From assembly GCA_022432975.1 (NCBI GenBank), contig CM039512.1, forward strand, positions 2,714,519 through 2,778,518: a stretch of DNA of 64,000 bases. The letters run 5' to 3'. The notes under the pieces are model-generated. The model saw nothing but the letters and a program-made list of their open reading frames with translations, searched no databases and was not told the origin of the DNA. Position numbers and translations under genes: made by a program. The DNA is from Begonia masoniana. Its lineage: Eukaryota > Streptophyta > Magnoliopsida > Cucurbitales > Begoniaceae. Shown here piece after piece: positions 14,743-27,167 of the stretch. The stretch's first letter is position 1. The number at the start of each line of letters is the position of its first letter.

Positions 14743-15535
14743 AATAATGGTAAAATCTAAAAAATATACTCAACTATCGGATGAGTCCAAAAAATGAATT
14801 AAACTTTTTTTTCAGCCGAAAAACGACTTAAACTATCGCAAAAGTCCAAAAAATGGTTTCCCGACAAACCGATATACCCCCGCGTTCAAATTTCTAAAGG
14901 GAGAACGGTTTGCTGCGTTCTGAGAACGGCGAACCGTTCTTTCTTAAGAAATTTGAACGCAAAGAGGAATTTTTATAAATTAATTTAAAAAATATCAAAC
15001 GATATTCAATTTACTTAAAATTCTAACCACGTGTTTACCACATCATGGGAAGATAATCTTAAGATTTTCGTGATTTTATAACACTTGTATGAGTTATTAT
15101 AATTTTTTTTATAAAATAAATATAAAAAATTATAATATATTGTACAAGTATTCTAAAATCATGAAAATTTCTAAATTATTTTCTCATATGTGGTGACATG
15201 TAGTTTAAATTTCAAGTAAATTGAATATCATTTGACATTTTTGTAAATTAATTTATAAAAGTTCCTTTTCGCGTTTAAATTTTTGAAGGGAGAACAGTTT
15301 GTCGTTTCCAGAACGCAGCAAACCGTTTTTCCTTCATAAATTTGAACGTAGAGATTCTCCAGTGCAAAAAATAACCCCGCAGAAAACAGAACGCGGAGAC
15401 ATATCGGGGGATAAACGGCTTACCGAGAAGTTATTTTTTAGACGTTTTTAATAGTTTAATCCATTTTTTGGTCAAAAAAAATAATTTATTTTTTGAACTC
15501 ATCCTATATTTGGGTCTATTTTTTGGACTTTACCC
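14743..15535. mobile_element. Non-autonomous foldback element with long terminal inverted repeats
   Basis: The left end (GGTAAAATCTAAAAAATA, then CTCAACTATCGGATGAGTCC) matches the reverse complement of the right end (GGGTAAAGTCCAAAAAATAG, then GGATGAGTTC). Similarity continues through GAACGGTTTGCTGCGTTCTG on both arms to a central hairpin, so nearly the whole 0.8 kb folds on itself. It has no coding capacity. The inner part carries the same module found at 56.5-57.0 kb. A MULE-derived origin is likely but the terminal bases and target duplication are not resolved. Confidence 0.75.
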
Positions 15536-17179
15536 ACACAAAAAATAACAAATGAGAAGTTGGTTAAGAAAAACAGAGAACAGAAAGGCTGTCAGACAAG
15601 CAGTTCCAGATATCTAATGAATGGAGACCCACACGTGGTCTTAATTAAATTGTAGCCGTCTCTCGTTACTTCTTCCCTAGCCAATCTATGTCCCACTCAA
15701 CAATGACACGTTTTTATTTTGAAATACTGTACCCACCTAAGAAATATATATTTAATGACTTTTAAATCATTTACTAAATAATTTAAATTAGTTCAAATAG
15801 AAAAAAAAAAAAGAAAAGAGGAAAGTACTACTATTTACTTGGATTCACGAGTCACAGGTCAAGGACGATAACTTAAACTATTTTTTGAACACAATAAATC
15901 AAGTGACATTGACTCACTGGAATTCATGACCGCTCGATTTCGAAGACTAGAAGACAGTCTAATAGATGTCCATGATTGGAATGGAATGTGTGCACAAAAT
16001 TAAGAGTCTCAAGGTAATTAAGATGTTATAATTAAGGTGAGTTAACGACAATTACGAGCGAAAAATAGAGACATTGATCAAATTTTATCGAGGTATCAAA
16101 GTACAATGATAATTTTGTTAAAAAAAATAATTTATGTTGAATTTAAATTACAGTTTACCCAAAAAGATATTTTTGGCAATAATTGCGTACATCATCGTAG
16201 AAAAGTCACATAATTTAAAGCTTCTAATAAAGAGGGTTTAACAAATTTACGGATATTCAAAATTTTATTGGCAAAACGTAGCATTGTCATGGGTTGTTTT
16301 TCGAGTTAAGACTCTTTCAAATCTTAATCAATTTCTACTAAAGTGTCTCGAGAATTAACCGAAAAGGGTTGCAGGCTTTAAAGATTCATACCATCGATAG
16401 AAATTTATCGATTTTTTCATCGACGAATCTCCAATAAACGCATTCATGGTAAATAGGTAGATTTTTTTTTTTATTTAACTATTATAGACCACTTAAAAAG
16501 TAGCTTTTCCCCCCTCTCAAAGAACTTTCAAGAACTGGAAAAGGCAACAATAAAGATATGACAAGGACAATCCCAAAATAAGTAGTGGAAAGTAACACAT
16601 TCCTAAGTTAGTTGAATCATTAAAATCTTTCATGAGTATGCCTGCAAATCTAATGTTGTTGTTTAGACAAATATGGGTCTCTCGTTTTAGATTCATATAA
16701 TCTGTTGCAACTTGCAATACTATCATCAGATGATCTAGTCGACGTATTATATTTTCTCATTATTGATAATTGAAAAAACCCGACCTCTTGGCATTCAAGT
16801 GCGACAATTCACGGAGTAACCACAAAGAAGTTAAAACCCGACCTCTTGGCATTCAAGTGCGACAATTCACGGAGTAACCACAAAGAAGTTAATGTAGAGT
16901 ACCATTTCATCAAGCAAATGGTGTCAAAAGTGTAGATGAGATTATCTTATGGACACCTAATTGGTCATTTATGCAAACACCCCAAGTGCAATAGATTTAA
17001 AAGCGGAGTTTAATTGGTGGTCCAATAATATTTAATACTCGAACCAAACATGTTTACTTCAAGTATTTCTCTCGTTTAAATTATTGACCAAACGTTAGTA
17101 TTTTTTAACAGATAAATTACCAACAATTCCAGCCGAGTCAAAGATAATTCAATCATTTACACTTTTAATAATGGTCTGA
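15536..17179. other. AT-rich intergenic region
   Basis: No coding region is supported. It contains the 58-bp tandem duplication listed separately and the 3' flank of PPR gene 1. Confidence 0.5.
16775..16890. repeat. Perfect 58-bp tandem duplication
   Basis: Two adjacent identical units containing AAACCCGACCTCTTGGCATT and GAGTAACCACAAAGAAGTTA, period 58. Confidence 0.95.
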
Positions 17180-18715
17180 TTAAGGGTGCGCCTCAATCCA
17201 GCTGCACCCTGCAATCTTCTTCAATCCTTTGCTTTTCATGTCGTCGCGAATCTCATTTGCATCGTCCCATCTCTCGCAACTAGCGTAAGTATTCGATATC
17301 AAAGCAAACGTTCCAATACTCACACCGTCGGTGTCAAGAAGACCTTGCCTTGCTCTCTCGAACATGTTCTCGTCCCCGTGAATTTTGCATGCGTTCAACA
17401 ACGCTCCCCACACGGGCCCCTCCGCTTCGACATGCATTCCTCTGATGAACTCCTCTGCTTCGACCAACCGACCGGATCTTCCATACATATCGACCACACT
17501 CGCATAGTGCTGCATTCGTGGAGGAACCCCATAAAATTCATTCATGGCTTTGAAAAACATCAAGCCTTTTTCGACCAATCCTGCATGGCTACAAGCGAAT
17601 AACAACCCGAGAAATGTCACGTCGTCCGGAGGAACTCCATGCAAGAGCATGAGGGTGAAGAGCTGGACGGCTCGATCGCCGTGACCATTTATGGCCATGC
17701 CGAAGATAATTGTACTCCATGATATAACGTCCTTGTGACTAAGCATGTCAAATACCAAAAGAGCTGATCTAATGTTACCACATTTGACATACATATTCAT
17801 CAAAGCATTGCCCACGTTTCCGTCTATTCGAATTTGCCTAGAATCGATGTAGGAATGGACGAATTGACCTAAACTCAAAGCACCCATTGAAGAACAAGCT
17901 GATAATACACTAACCAAAGTAGCTTCATTAGGTTTTATTTCCTCTTGTGCTGCCATTTCTTGGAAAATTCTCACTGCCTTTTCACAAAAACCACTATGTG
18001 CATAACCACCTACCATTGTTGTCCAAGAAAATACATCTCTTTCAGGCATTTTCTCAAACAGTTGCTCTGCACACCGCAGGCATCCACATCTGACATAGAG
18101 ATTGATGACAGCGTTGTCCAAAATAACATTTCTTTCGCTCAAATGTCTAAAACTATATCCATGAATGGCCTTTCCAAGCTTTAGAGCTCTTAAACTAGAA
18201 CAAGCGGATATAACACTGACTAGAGTAGAAGAATTGGGATGTACATTCATGGAAGCAAACATCGCAATGGCCTCCACTTCCAAACCAAGCTTAGAAAGCC
18301 CAGAAATAATCGAAGTCCACGAAACAACGTCCGGCGAAGGAATAGAACTGAAAATCCAGTAGGCCGACGAAACATCGTTAGCAGCAAGATAGAAATGGAG
18401 CAAGGAGTTCATGATATAATTATCGGAAAAGTGGCCGGATTTGAGGACGTGGGCGTGGATTTCGAGGCCCTTACGGAGTTGACGAAGCGAAGAACAGGCC
18501 TTGAGAGCGTAAGTGAAAGTGTAGTGATTGTGGGAAGATGGGTGTCGAAGCATTTCATTGTAGAAGAAGAAGACGGGATGTGGAGAGGAGGCGCTCGTCA
18601 AAATCTTGCCCAGAAAGGGATTTAGAATATGGGGTTTTTGAGTTTGGATGAACTGCGAATCGATTTGGTGAAGGTGTTTGAGAGAGAGAATTGATATGCG
18701 AGATTTTGATGGCAT
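17180..18715 (-). CDS. PLS-class pentatricopeptide repeat protein, E subclass
   Basis: Sequence-specific organelle RNA-binding protein of the PPR family, probably acting in RNA editing or processing in mitochondria or plastids. A single exon of 511 residues starts with ATG at 18715. Tandem P, L and S motifs are evident, for example DVVSWTSIISGLSKLG, LDNAVINLYVRCG, DVFSWTTMVGGYAHSG, VGNALMNMYVKCG and DVISWSTIIFGMAINGHGDR. The C-terminus ends with a typical E/E+ stretch (GLKKIAGCSWIE) and no DYW domain, so any editing would need a partner in trans. The N-terminus is short and only weakly transit-like. Lack of introns is normal for the family. The target RNA cannot be inferred. Confidence 0.93.
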   Translation of the reverse strand: MPSKSRISILSLKHLHQIDSQFIQTQKPHILNPFLGKILTSASSPHPVFFFYNEMLRHPSSHNHYTFTYALKACSSLRQLRKGLEIHAHVLKSGHFSDNYIMNSLLHFYLAANDVSSAYWIFSSIPSPDVVSWTSIISGLSKLGLEVEAIAMFASMNVHPNSSTLVSVISACSSLRALKLGKAIHGYSFRHLSERNVILDNAVINLYVRCGCLRCAEQLFEKMPERDVFSWTTMVGGYAHSGFCEKAVRIFQEMAAQEEIKPNEATLVSVLSACSSMGALSLGQFVHSYIDSRQIRIDGNVGNALMNMYVKCGNIRSALLVFDMLSHKDVISWSTIIFGMAINGHGDRAVQLFTLMLLHGVPPDDVTFLGLLFACSHAGLVEKGLMFFKAMNEFYGVPPRMQHYASVVDMYGRSGRLVEAEEFIRGMHVEAEGPVWGALLNACKIHGDENMFERARQGLLDTDGVSIGTFALISNTYASCERWDDANEIRDDMKSKGLKKIAGCSWIEAHP

Positions 18716-18943
18716 GCTTTGACCAAACGAACCAGGTCAACGCCTTCATCTCCTTGTTAGAAGCATAGACGACACTGCGAATTCTTATAGCCAACGCATA
18801 TATATAAATAAGGGTAATTATGGAGAGATTAATAAACTAAATCTTTAAATATTTTTGTTAACAAAGTTAAAGTAGGAATATATTAACAAAATAGCCTTTG
18901 GCGTGGCTGTCTCATAGAATGGCCCACCGTTTCCCGTATCATG

Positions 18944-19345
18944 AAAAGATAATCTGAAAAATTTCGTGAATTTTTAAAACGCGTATCGTTTGTTATAATT
19001 TTTACTATATTTATAAAATAATATTTTACGTCTACTTTTTAAAATTTTAAAAAAATCCTGCGTCTAAAAATATATCAAATGAAATAGGATTTGCTTGAAA
19101 TTTTTACCACATAGAAAAATAATTTAGAAAGTTTCATGATTTTTTAAAACCTGTACGATTTGTTATAACTTTTACGTATGTTTTATAAAATAATGTTTCA
19201 AATTTTTTACGTCTGTTTTATAAAATAATATTTTGCGTCTGTTTTTTTTTTTTTTAAATTCTAAGTCAGAAAATATGTCAAATAACATCATATTTGCTTA
19301 AAATTTTTACCACACATTCAATATATCATATGAAGATAATCTGAT
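18944..19345. repeat. Two diverged direct copies of the shared foldback module
   Basis: GAAAAGATAATCTGAAAAAT followed by TTCGTG near 18940 and AAAAATAATTTAGAAAGTTT near 19114 each lead into TTTGTTATAA(T/C)TTTTAC and TATAAAATAAT. A third start (GAAGATAATCTGA) is at about 19333. The same words occur in the elements at 14.7 and 56.3 kb. Probably remains of related elements. Confidence 0.6.
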
Positions 19346-22300
19346 ATGTTTTTTAAGGTAACCAACCTTGTGAGTGTCAATTTGTCTCTGTAGCAAGGTT
19401 TTTTGTTCTTTCGAGTAGGAGCATGTCTCTCGAGAGTAAGTTCCCAGACTTAATTTTTTTTTTTTTAACGAAAAATTGAACAATGGTTATCGCTTAGAAT
19501 TATTTTGTTAAAGAATAAGTATAGTTTAATAGTGAGTTTGTTAATAAACATAATTTAAGAGCAAGTTTGTTAATAAACTCATAATTTAATCATTTTTTTT
19601 TTGTTAATTACCATTTAGAAAAAGTTTTGAAATTTATGTTCTAAAAATTGTTGACGTGGGCTTGCAGATGGAGCAGAAGGGTTAGGTTGGGCTCTAGATA
19701 ACCCAAAAGTTGTAGAAAGTTAGGAACAAATAACCTTTTTTATGCATGAAATTGGATGTGAAGTAATTAATTAATATCTTAATATGAGATTAAGGAATAA
19801 ATAATATAAAAAATAAATGATTATTAAATATAAACAAAAAACAATGGGTTATTGAAGATAGGAGTGTTGGTGAAGCAAATTTTTTATCCATGATTTTCTT
19901 TCTCCGACCATGTGTTTTTAAATATTAATTGATCGAAATACTGAGGTATTTTTTGTTGGAAAAGTCGACAACCAAATAAATGGAATGCGACCATATATTT
20001 ATACGTATTTTTTTTAATAGTACTACATTTACTTCTTATTTTTTATCTCTTACGTGTCTACTGTTAATTGGTACGACTAATACGACAGATCATGAATAAA
20101 TATACAAAGTAAGTCAGTTGCATCAATTACTTATGCGACAAATAATAACTGCACGTACATGTTAACGAACAATGTTATTTATACCTTATAATTTGATATT
20201 AATAGCCTTTAAATAATTAAATTTAAGAGAATTATACGACACATAGTGACGATTCGTGACGTGTTGTACATCACATTTTATCTTTTTTATTTCTATTTAT
20301 TTATTTTATAAAGTTTGAACAAAAAGAAGTGTTGACACTTTTATTCCCAAAAAGCAAAGATATTTTCTTGCAAAAGTTTGAACAGGACATGCTTACTTAC
20401 TTTATTATCAACATCACAAAAAACATATTTTGATTGACAACACTGAAAATCAAAGTTTGAAAATATTAATTAATTAAAAGTAAAGGCAAGTAGCTCTATG
20501 TGATATATATAAAGTTTATGCTGCCTCACAAAACATCATATTAATGAACATAAACTGTTTAGAATCAACAGTAAGTACCCAAATTATACGTATAAATCCA
20601 CACGTAAATATTCGTATTAAAACCATGCATGAAAGAGAGGAGAGAGAGAGAGAGACCTGCGAGTACTGCCTGAGCTGCCGACATAAATTACTGCTTCAAA
20701 AAAGGTAAGAAATAAAATGGGAGTTGATGATGGGTGATTTGAAGTCAATACAATAATTGCATGTCATTTCTGAAATAAACATCATTAAAAATCCTGATCA
20801 ATCAAACTAAATCCTGATCTGTCGTGGAGTAGAAATGAGTATTTGTTTGATAATTCAAACTGTCCATGGCCTCCAAAGTCTTCTCTTCTCTTCTTTCTTT
20901 TCGTTGAACTACAAGATCTTCTTAACGTAACTTCAACTTATTTTCAGCTGTAAATTAAGTAAAAAAGCATCTGTTAGGGTTTTGCATGCTCTTTTTTTTG
21001 CCTGCTGTTTGTTTCTTCTTTCCACTTTTTGGACTGTGAAGAATAATTTTTTTTACGTTTGTTTCTGTTCAAATTGAATAATATTATACTAATTAGACAG
21101 AGGACGGCGGACGGAAATATGACTGACGGTGACGTTAGGTTTTCAATGGGAGAAAATTGTGGCAACCCACCATGTGAAAGTAAGTACGATTGAAAATTCT
21201 ATTATTTTTTAGAGGTAGTTCATATCAGAGGATGTGCACAATCTCACATCATTTGATGAAATAAAATTGAATATTTTATAAATAAAATTATTTTTCTTAT
21301 TTATTACAATGCGTTTTTTAGTAAAACCAAAGAACAAAATCATATAAACTTTGATCTAAAACTGACAATGTTGTATTATTGGGAAAGATTACTTCACATA
21401 ATTCCACTCAAATATTAATAAATTCTCATCTTTATTCTAACGATGTTCATCTTCTGTCAACAAATATAAGTTTTTCTCGATCAAATATTATTATCAGCAA
21501 TTTGTAAGACTCGGATCATATAGTTTTAGTGTTTGTTATCTGGTGTAGTTGTACTTGATTGAACGCAATATTTTAGATAAATCGTTAACGGTGAATTAAA
21601 GAACATAAACTCAGACAGAGAGAGAAACATGGTTGGGACAGACCCTTGTTTGTTTGTTTTATGTCCTTTGTTCTTGAACTATTTGTTTATTTGTTGTTTA
21701 ACTACGTTGAGTCATTTTTACTTTTGCTTTCTTCTTCCACCAAAGCTCTAAAAGTATGCATAGTTTTTAACAATGTCATCAGGAAACCCTAAACTAAACA
21801 TGCATCGCGAGAACATTCTCCAACATTTTTGTACTATTATTCTATGTTTCTTCAATTATACGAGTGGGTGAAGAGAGAGAGGGGAGAGAGAGAGAGATTA
21901 TGTGAAGTGGAAGCAAATATCTTATCTTGGTAAGAGAACAAAGATTGTATATATTTTTCTAAATTCATTTTCTCTATGATTTGTGGATGATGATTAACTT
22001 GTGAGCGAAGAAATAAAATACCAAAAAAAAAAAAAAAGATGACCTCAAAAGAGTCAAAGACAAGACGACCACCTCTCACTCTCTCTCTCTCTCTAGAGGG
22101 TCCACTTCCAAACGGACCAAACCGTTTCTACCAAGACCCATCTACCATCGTCTTTTCTCTCTCTCTTCGTCTCTCTCTTTCCCATATTCTAAGCAAACCC
22201 CACAACCATCAGCACATCAAATGATCATTTTTTCCACTCCATGATCCTCTCTCTCTGTCTCTCTCTGCTCTTTGTCTTTCTATAAGTTTTGCACTGATAG

Positions 22301-22385
22301 ACATCAACCCAGTTGGGAGAAAAACCGTACCCAGCAGGGTTTCAAACAGTGGATCGAAAAACAGAGTTTTTCTTTTCTGAAAAAG
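19346..22385. other. Intergenic region and MYB promoter/leader
   Basis: No gene is supported over about 3 kb. Features seen: GA run at about 20634-20655, an RY-like CATGCATG near 20624, and a pyrimidine-rich leader (CT blocks at about 22075-22095 and 22150-22270) just before the MYB start. Short ATG frames in the leader, such as 22039-22224, could be upstream ORFs if transcribed. Confidence 0.5.
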
Positions 22386-22666
22386 ATGAGGAAGCCAGAG
22401 GTCTCGGGAAAGAACAGCTGCTCCATTAACAAGCTAAGAAAGGGTTTGTGGTCCCCTGAAGAAGATGAGAAGCTGATGAACTATATGCTGATCAATGGCC
22501 AAGGGTGTTGGAGTGACGTGGCAAGAAATGCAGGCCTCCAAAGATGTGGGAAAAGCTGTAGGCTTCGTTGGATCAACTACTTGAGACCTGATCTCAAACG
22601 AGGTGCATTCTCTCCCCAAGAAGAAGACCTTATCATTCATTTCCATTCTCTCCTTGGCAACAGGTT

Positions 22667-22701
<35 letters not shown>

Positions 22702-24078
22702 GTCTTCGATGTTTTACCAACTTGCTATTTTTTACAGTTTTCCAATAATGAAGACGGAGTCAGAATATTGCTTTTGAAATGAGTTTAAAACAAGAATGAT
22801 CCTTTTCGGTAGCTACTCTTACTTCAGTATATGGTCTACAAATTTAATTTATTATATTTTGAAGAATGAAGAAACAAATTTAGCTAGGCAAGATAGAATT
22901 ATTCCATTAGATTTGAAAAAAGTGTAATTAGAGAGAGAAACTAGAGGGCGAGGACAATGGCATTTTGATGAATTGTTTTAGATTAAAATAGGCGGATATT
23001 CCCTATGTTCATGCACATATATAATTACATTAACTGATGTGATTATAAATATGATTACTTGGTATTTGGAGAAAAAATGCGTAATGAAAATGATTCTAGT
23101 CTTGTTTGTCTCCGTCAAATTTAATACTCCTACATACACCTGCTCTTCCCATTAACCTCAATCTTTCCATGCAAAGCCATGCATTTGCAAAACAATGACA
23201 AACTCTCTCTCTCTCTCTCTTTCTCTCTCTAGATAGAGAGACAAAGCATGTCTTTTGATTTGAAGACACTCCAGTAAATGTTTGTGCACGTGTGCGTAAA
23301 GAAAACATTCTGATTAGGTCGACAAAGCACATTGTACATTATAATAAATGAACAGTCTTATTCTGCCTAAATTTTGCGGTGTGTTAGGAGAAATACTCGT
23401 TTTTATGAGTTAAGATTATCACAAAAGCATGTCTATTGTTGGGTCCATGATTTTTTCTAAGAAATTTAGAGTTCCAAACTTTTTACTTCAATCTGAAACG
23501 ACGATGGTGTCTCTTCTGTTGAAAGGTGGTCTCAAATTGCGGCTCGCTTACCAGGAAGAACTGACAATGAAATAAAGAATTTCTGGAATTCAACGATAAA
23601 GAAGAAGATGAAGAACGTCATGTCGTCTACCCCTTCAACCTCGCCAAATACAAGTCTTTTAGCATCAGATCCAAATCCAACCAGTGGAGGGTTCTTCGGA
23701 GGAGAAGGGTTTATCCCCATGGATCCACCATCTTCGACGCACAACGCAGCTCTCAGCCACATGATTGATCCATTCTCTCTGCCGGGGATCGGCGGGTACA
23801 TTCAATCACAGCCGTTGATGGCGCCACAGTTTGACTTGGGTGGCAATTGTTTTTACGAAGAAGATGTCGTCTTTAAAACTGAGTTTGACGGGTATGGCTT
23901 TGGTCCGCCATTAGAGAGCTGCGTGAGCACTGAGGAGCGTCTAAAAACTGAAACCAGATTCCTTAGAAACCCTAATAATCAATTTTACGAGGAGGGTACG
24001 ATGGCGGAATGGGAAATAGAGAATTTGATGAGAGATGTTTCTTCTTCCTTCCCTGGTATCGATCTCCAAATCGATTAA
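22386..24078 (+). CDS. MYB46/83: R2R3-MYB transcription factor, MYB46/MYB83 type
   Basis: DNA-binding regulator of the clade that switches on secondary cell wall synthesis. Two exons, 22386-22663 and 23526-24078, give 276 residues. R2 (about 19-71) contains [17 protein letters not shown] and [21 protein letters not shown]3 (about 72-122) contains [20 protein letters not shown], then [20 protein letters not shown] across the intron. The phase 2 intron at GN-R is the usual second MYB intron; the usual first intron in R2 is absent. The C-terminal region is acidic and ends [20 protein letters not shown], like MYB83. MRKPEV at the start is conserved in MYB46/83. MYB46 and MYB83 are hard to separate; the tail favours MYB83. 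Confidence 0.93.
22669..22699. repeat. CT microsatellite in MYB intron
   Basis: Run of CT starting five bases after the splice donor. A second CT run lies at about 23203-23230 in the same intron. Confidence 0.9.
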
Positions 24079-27000
24079 AACTAAATTACCATATTACCCT
24101 TGTCTCTCAACTCATGTAAGGCATTAAATCTGTTTATACTAGAATAATATCACGTTTACTCTTTTATTGTACATTTAATAACATGTCAAATAATTACTGA
24201 CGTAATTAATATAATAAATAAATTATTTATAATTTATTATATTAATTACACTGATCATTATTTAACACGAATGATTATTCGATTAGGTTAAAAGGAAAGG
24301 TGCAGAAATAAAGGGCATTCCAGTCATTGTCACCTCAGACCTCATAGTTGACAATTGTACTTGTTGAAACGTACTGTTAATTTAGTTGTACAGAAGAGTG
24401 TTGGGTTGATAAGATTGGGGATTAAAGGAGAATGGTACAGTCGTAACAATGGAATCTCTCTCTCTCTCTCTAAAAGATAAGATTTTTAGGTGCTTTTCTT
24501 TGCAGTGTTCTCAAGCCTAATGAGCATGTTCATCTTTCAAAGTAAACAAGGCTTCTCTAAATGACGTTTCATCAGTTAGTTGAGCTCTCTCCACTTGAAA
24601 GAAACTCACAATTATGACCCCATTTTCATATTCTGATGTTGACTATCATCCACTTCTTATTTTTGCAACTAATCTCTTGCAATTATCAAGTTATAATCAC
24701 CCAAATTGACTAATCTTAACTCACCCGGAAAACAATCGATCCCCGTCTATCAAATTCTTCGGCGGGAGGTGCTTCGAAGTCTCAAGGATAACTGTTTTCT
24801 TCTGCCAAACAAAGGTACAAGAGAATATTTTGAATCAAACACACTATTCTGTCGACTGTTGGGTCATTTTCGAGAGAAACGTGACAGAGAAGCTAGCTCT
24901 GGTTAATTAACAACTAATCATAATTAATTAGAGAAGTGAATAGAAAGCAAACTATAGAATGACATGTCACTATAATTATTGATCAAGAAGATAAAAAGTG
25001 GTCACTTTTTTCTAGATTAATCAGAGACAAAGAAAAGTGTCATTCTTAATCATTCAATAGCATTTTCACCTATAACTAATAGGTGTTGTTCATCAATTCT
25101 TTTCACTTGAAAATGAAAAGACTTTGTTCCCGTTAGATTGTCTGACCCAATTTGCCAATCTAACAAAGCATTTAATCCAAATAATTCAAATAAAAAGCTG
25201 CCTAAGTTATGAAATGTTGATAAAATTAACAAATTTAAACGAAGACTTTTGGTCATGCTGAAAACATAATCAAAACAGAACAACTTTATCCACTAAATAT
25301 CAAATGCAGGATTCTAAAATTTTTACTCCTCAACATGACATAATACCAACTTGTTCCATCATTGTCAACCTTTGAATTCACAAAAACAAATGATGCACAG
25401 AAGACTTTCAAGAAATATACAAACGTGACAATAAGGAAGTATTAAAAACGACGAATGAAATGACAAGACATTGATAATGTTAACACAAAATTCAATACTG
25501 TCAAGGAGAGGTAAAGATCATTTTGCTCAAGCTGAATAAATTCGTTGAGACCATATATGTATATAAACGCCACTTGGTGAAATGTCTACTCAAGAATAAA
25601 TAATCATACCACTTGATTTTATGAGCCTCTTAATCATTTTATCAAAAAGAAGATCTATACAGTAAAGAGAACTAAGAAAAGACTCTCCGCTCCCAAATAC
25701 TTCATTTCAAGTCCAACACTCTATTCCCACCAGAAGAGCGATTTACAAAAAGAGCTTTAGATTCTCCTTCCAAAAATTTCTCATTGAAAGTCAAGCTATA
25801 TACATTATATATTTTATAAAAACTGGAAAAGGATGACTACTTACTGCTTTGAAGAGTAAGACGATGGTTTTAAATCGATATAAAGCTCATGTGTTGTATT
25901 TCATATTTTCTGCAACACAAAAAATAGAGGAGATTAATGATAAGCAAGGTCTCTATGCCTAATCGATCCGTTATACTACACAAGAAAAATCTATGGTCAG
26001 AACTGGTTTGAATTGTGGAAGAAAAATATGAACAAATGGAATATGTGAGCAGCAGCATACTGATAGGTCTTTAATTAGATAGACATAAGAAAGAAGAAAA
26101 AACGATTGAAGTGATATAGGAAGACAATAAGAAAATGGGAAAGGGCAGTGGTGCCACAGCGTTTGGGTGCCACAATGGCAAGAATATAGAACATACAGCG
26201 CCACAACACTAAAATAAAATAATTTTTGCCTTCAGGCAACTTAATTTTTTATTGGTTGTTTTTTAATATTTCAGTTTTGTGTTGGAAGTTAATGATTGAT
26301 AGATGGTTTACATGTAGAAGAGAGGAAGGTAAGAGTGTTTTTCATGTAAAAACAAAGGGTGATCAGATTTTTCTCCTAAAAAGGAATTTTTGTTTGTGAT
26401 TTGTGTTTGGTATCACATGCCAACTCTTTAAGAAGTCGGGATCATTTTTCATATCAAAATTACCAGCAACTAATGAGAATAATCTCTGATACATGAGTTA
26501 TCACCAGACCGGACAATCAAGAACAATGAGCTAATAAATTTGAAACATTCTATGATCTTCTAATGATAGGTAATTTCTGTTATCTGCATGAAAAATAGCA
26601 ACATCCGACCACAATCAGCTCTATATAGTAGCCTCCAAATTAAATCTAACCCTGATTAATATGCTGAATATATTTCTTTCAGGGCTGTTATCAATAGTTT
26701 ACTCATAGCATGTCTACATAATACAGTATATTGCTCAATGTTTGGAAGTACCTCCTGTGTCTCGAACAAACATTTTCTCTATTTGCAAAATTATCAAACT
26801 TTATGCAGGTGAAATAAATGCTTCATCTTGCAATCGAAAACGCTTCATACAATTAATGCCAATGTAGAGCGTCCATGCATATCGATAAAGATAATCTAAC
26901 TGGAAGATTAAAAGAGGACAGGTTATTTTTCACCATATTGGAGGACTTCAAAAATAATATGTAAAGAAGTGATTTAACTTAAAACAAAAAAACCGTATTT

Positions 27001-27167
27001 GGTAGTAGAACCTGTGTTATGCAGAAAACTTGCTCCAGCCACAAGACAGACCATTTAATCTTCCTTGTCTATAGAAATTACAATTTTTCCTGAAGTAATC
27101 TCCTCATTCCATTTTCTGGTATACCTTAGAAATTAGAGCTTCTCAGAGTCCATTATAAATGTTCAGT
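24079..27167. other. Intergenic region between MYB and PPR gene 2
   Basis: About 3 kb with no supported gene on either strand. A CT run lies at 24453-24472. The only open frames are short and unconserved in character. Confidence 0.5.

Noticed and set aside
24706..24906. 66-codon plus-strand frame after the MYB gene
   Set aside because: Short, isolated, no recognisable domain, no splice partners.
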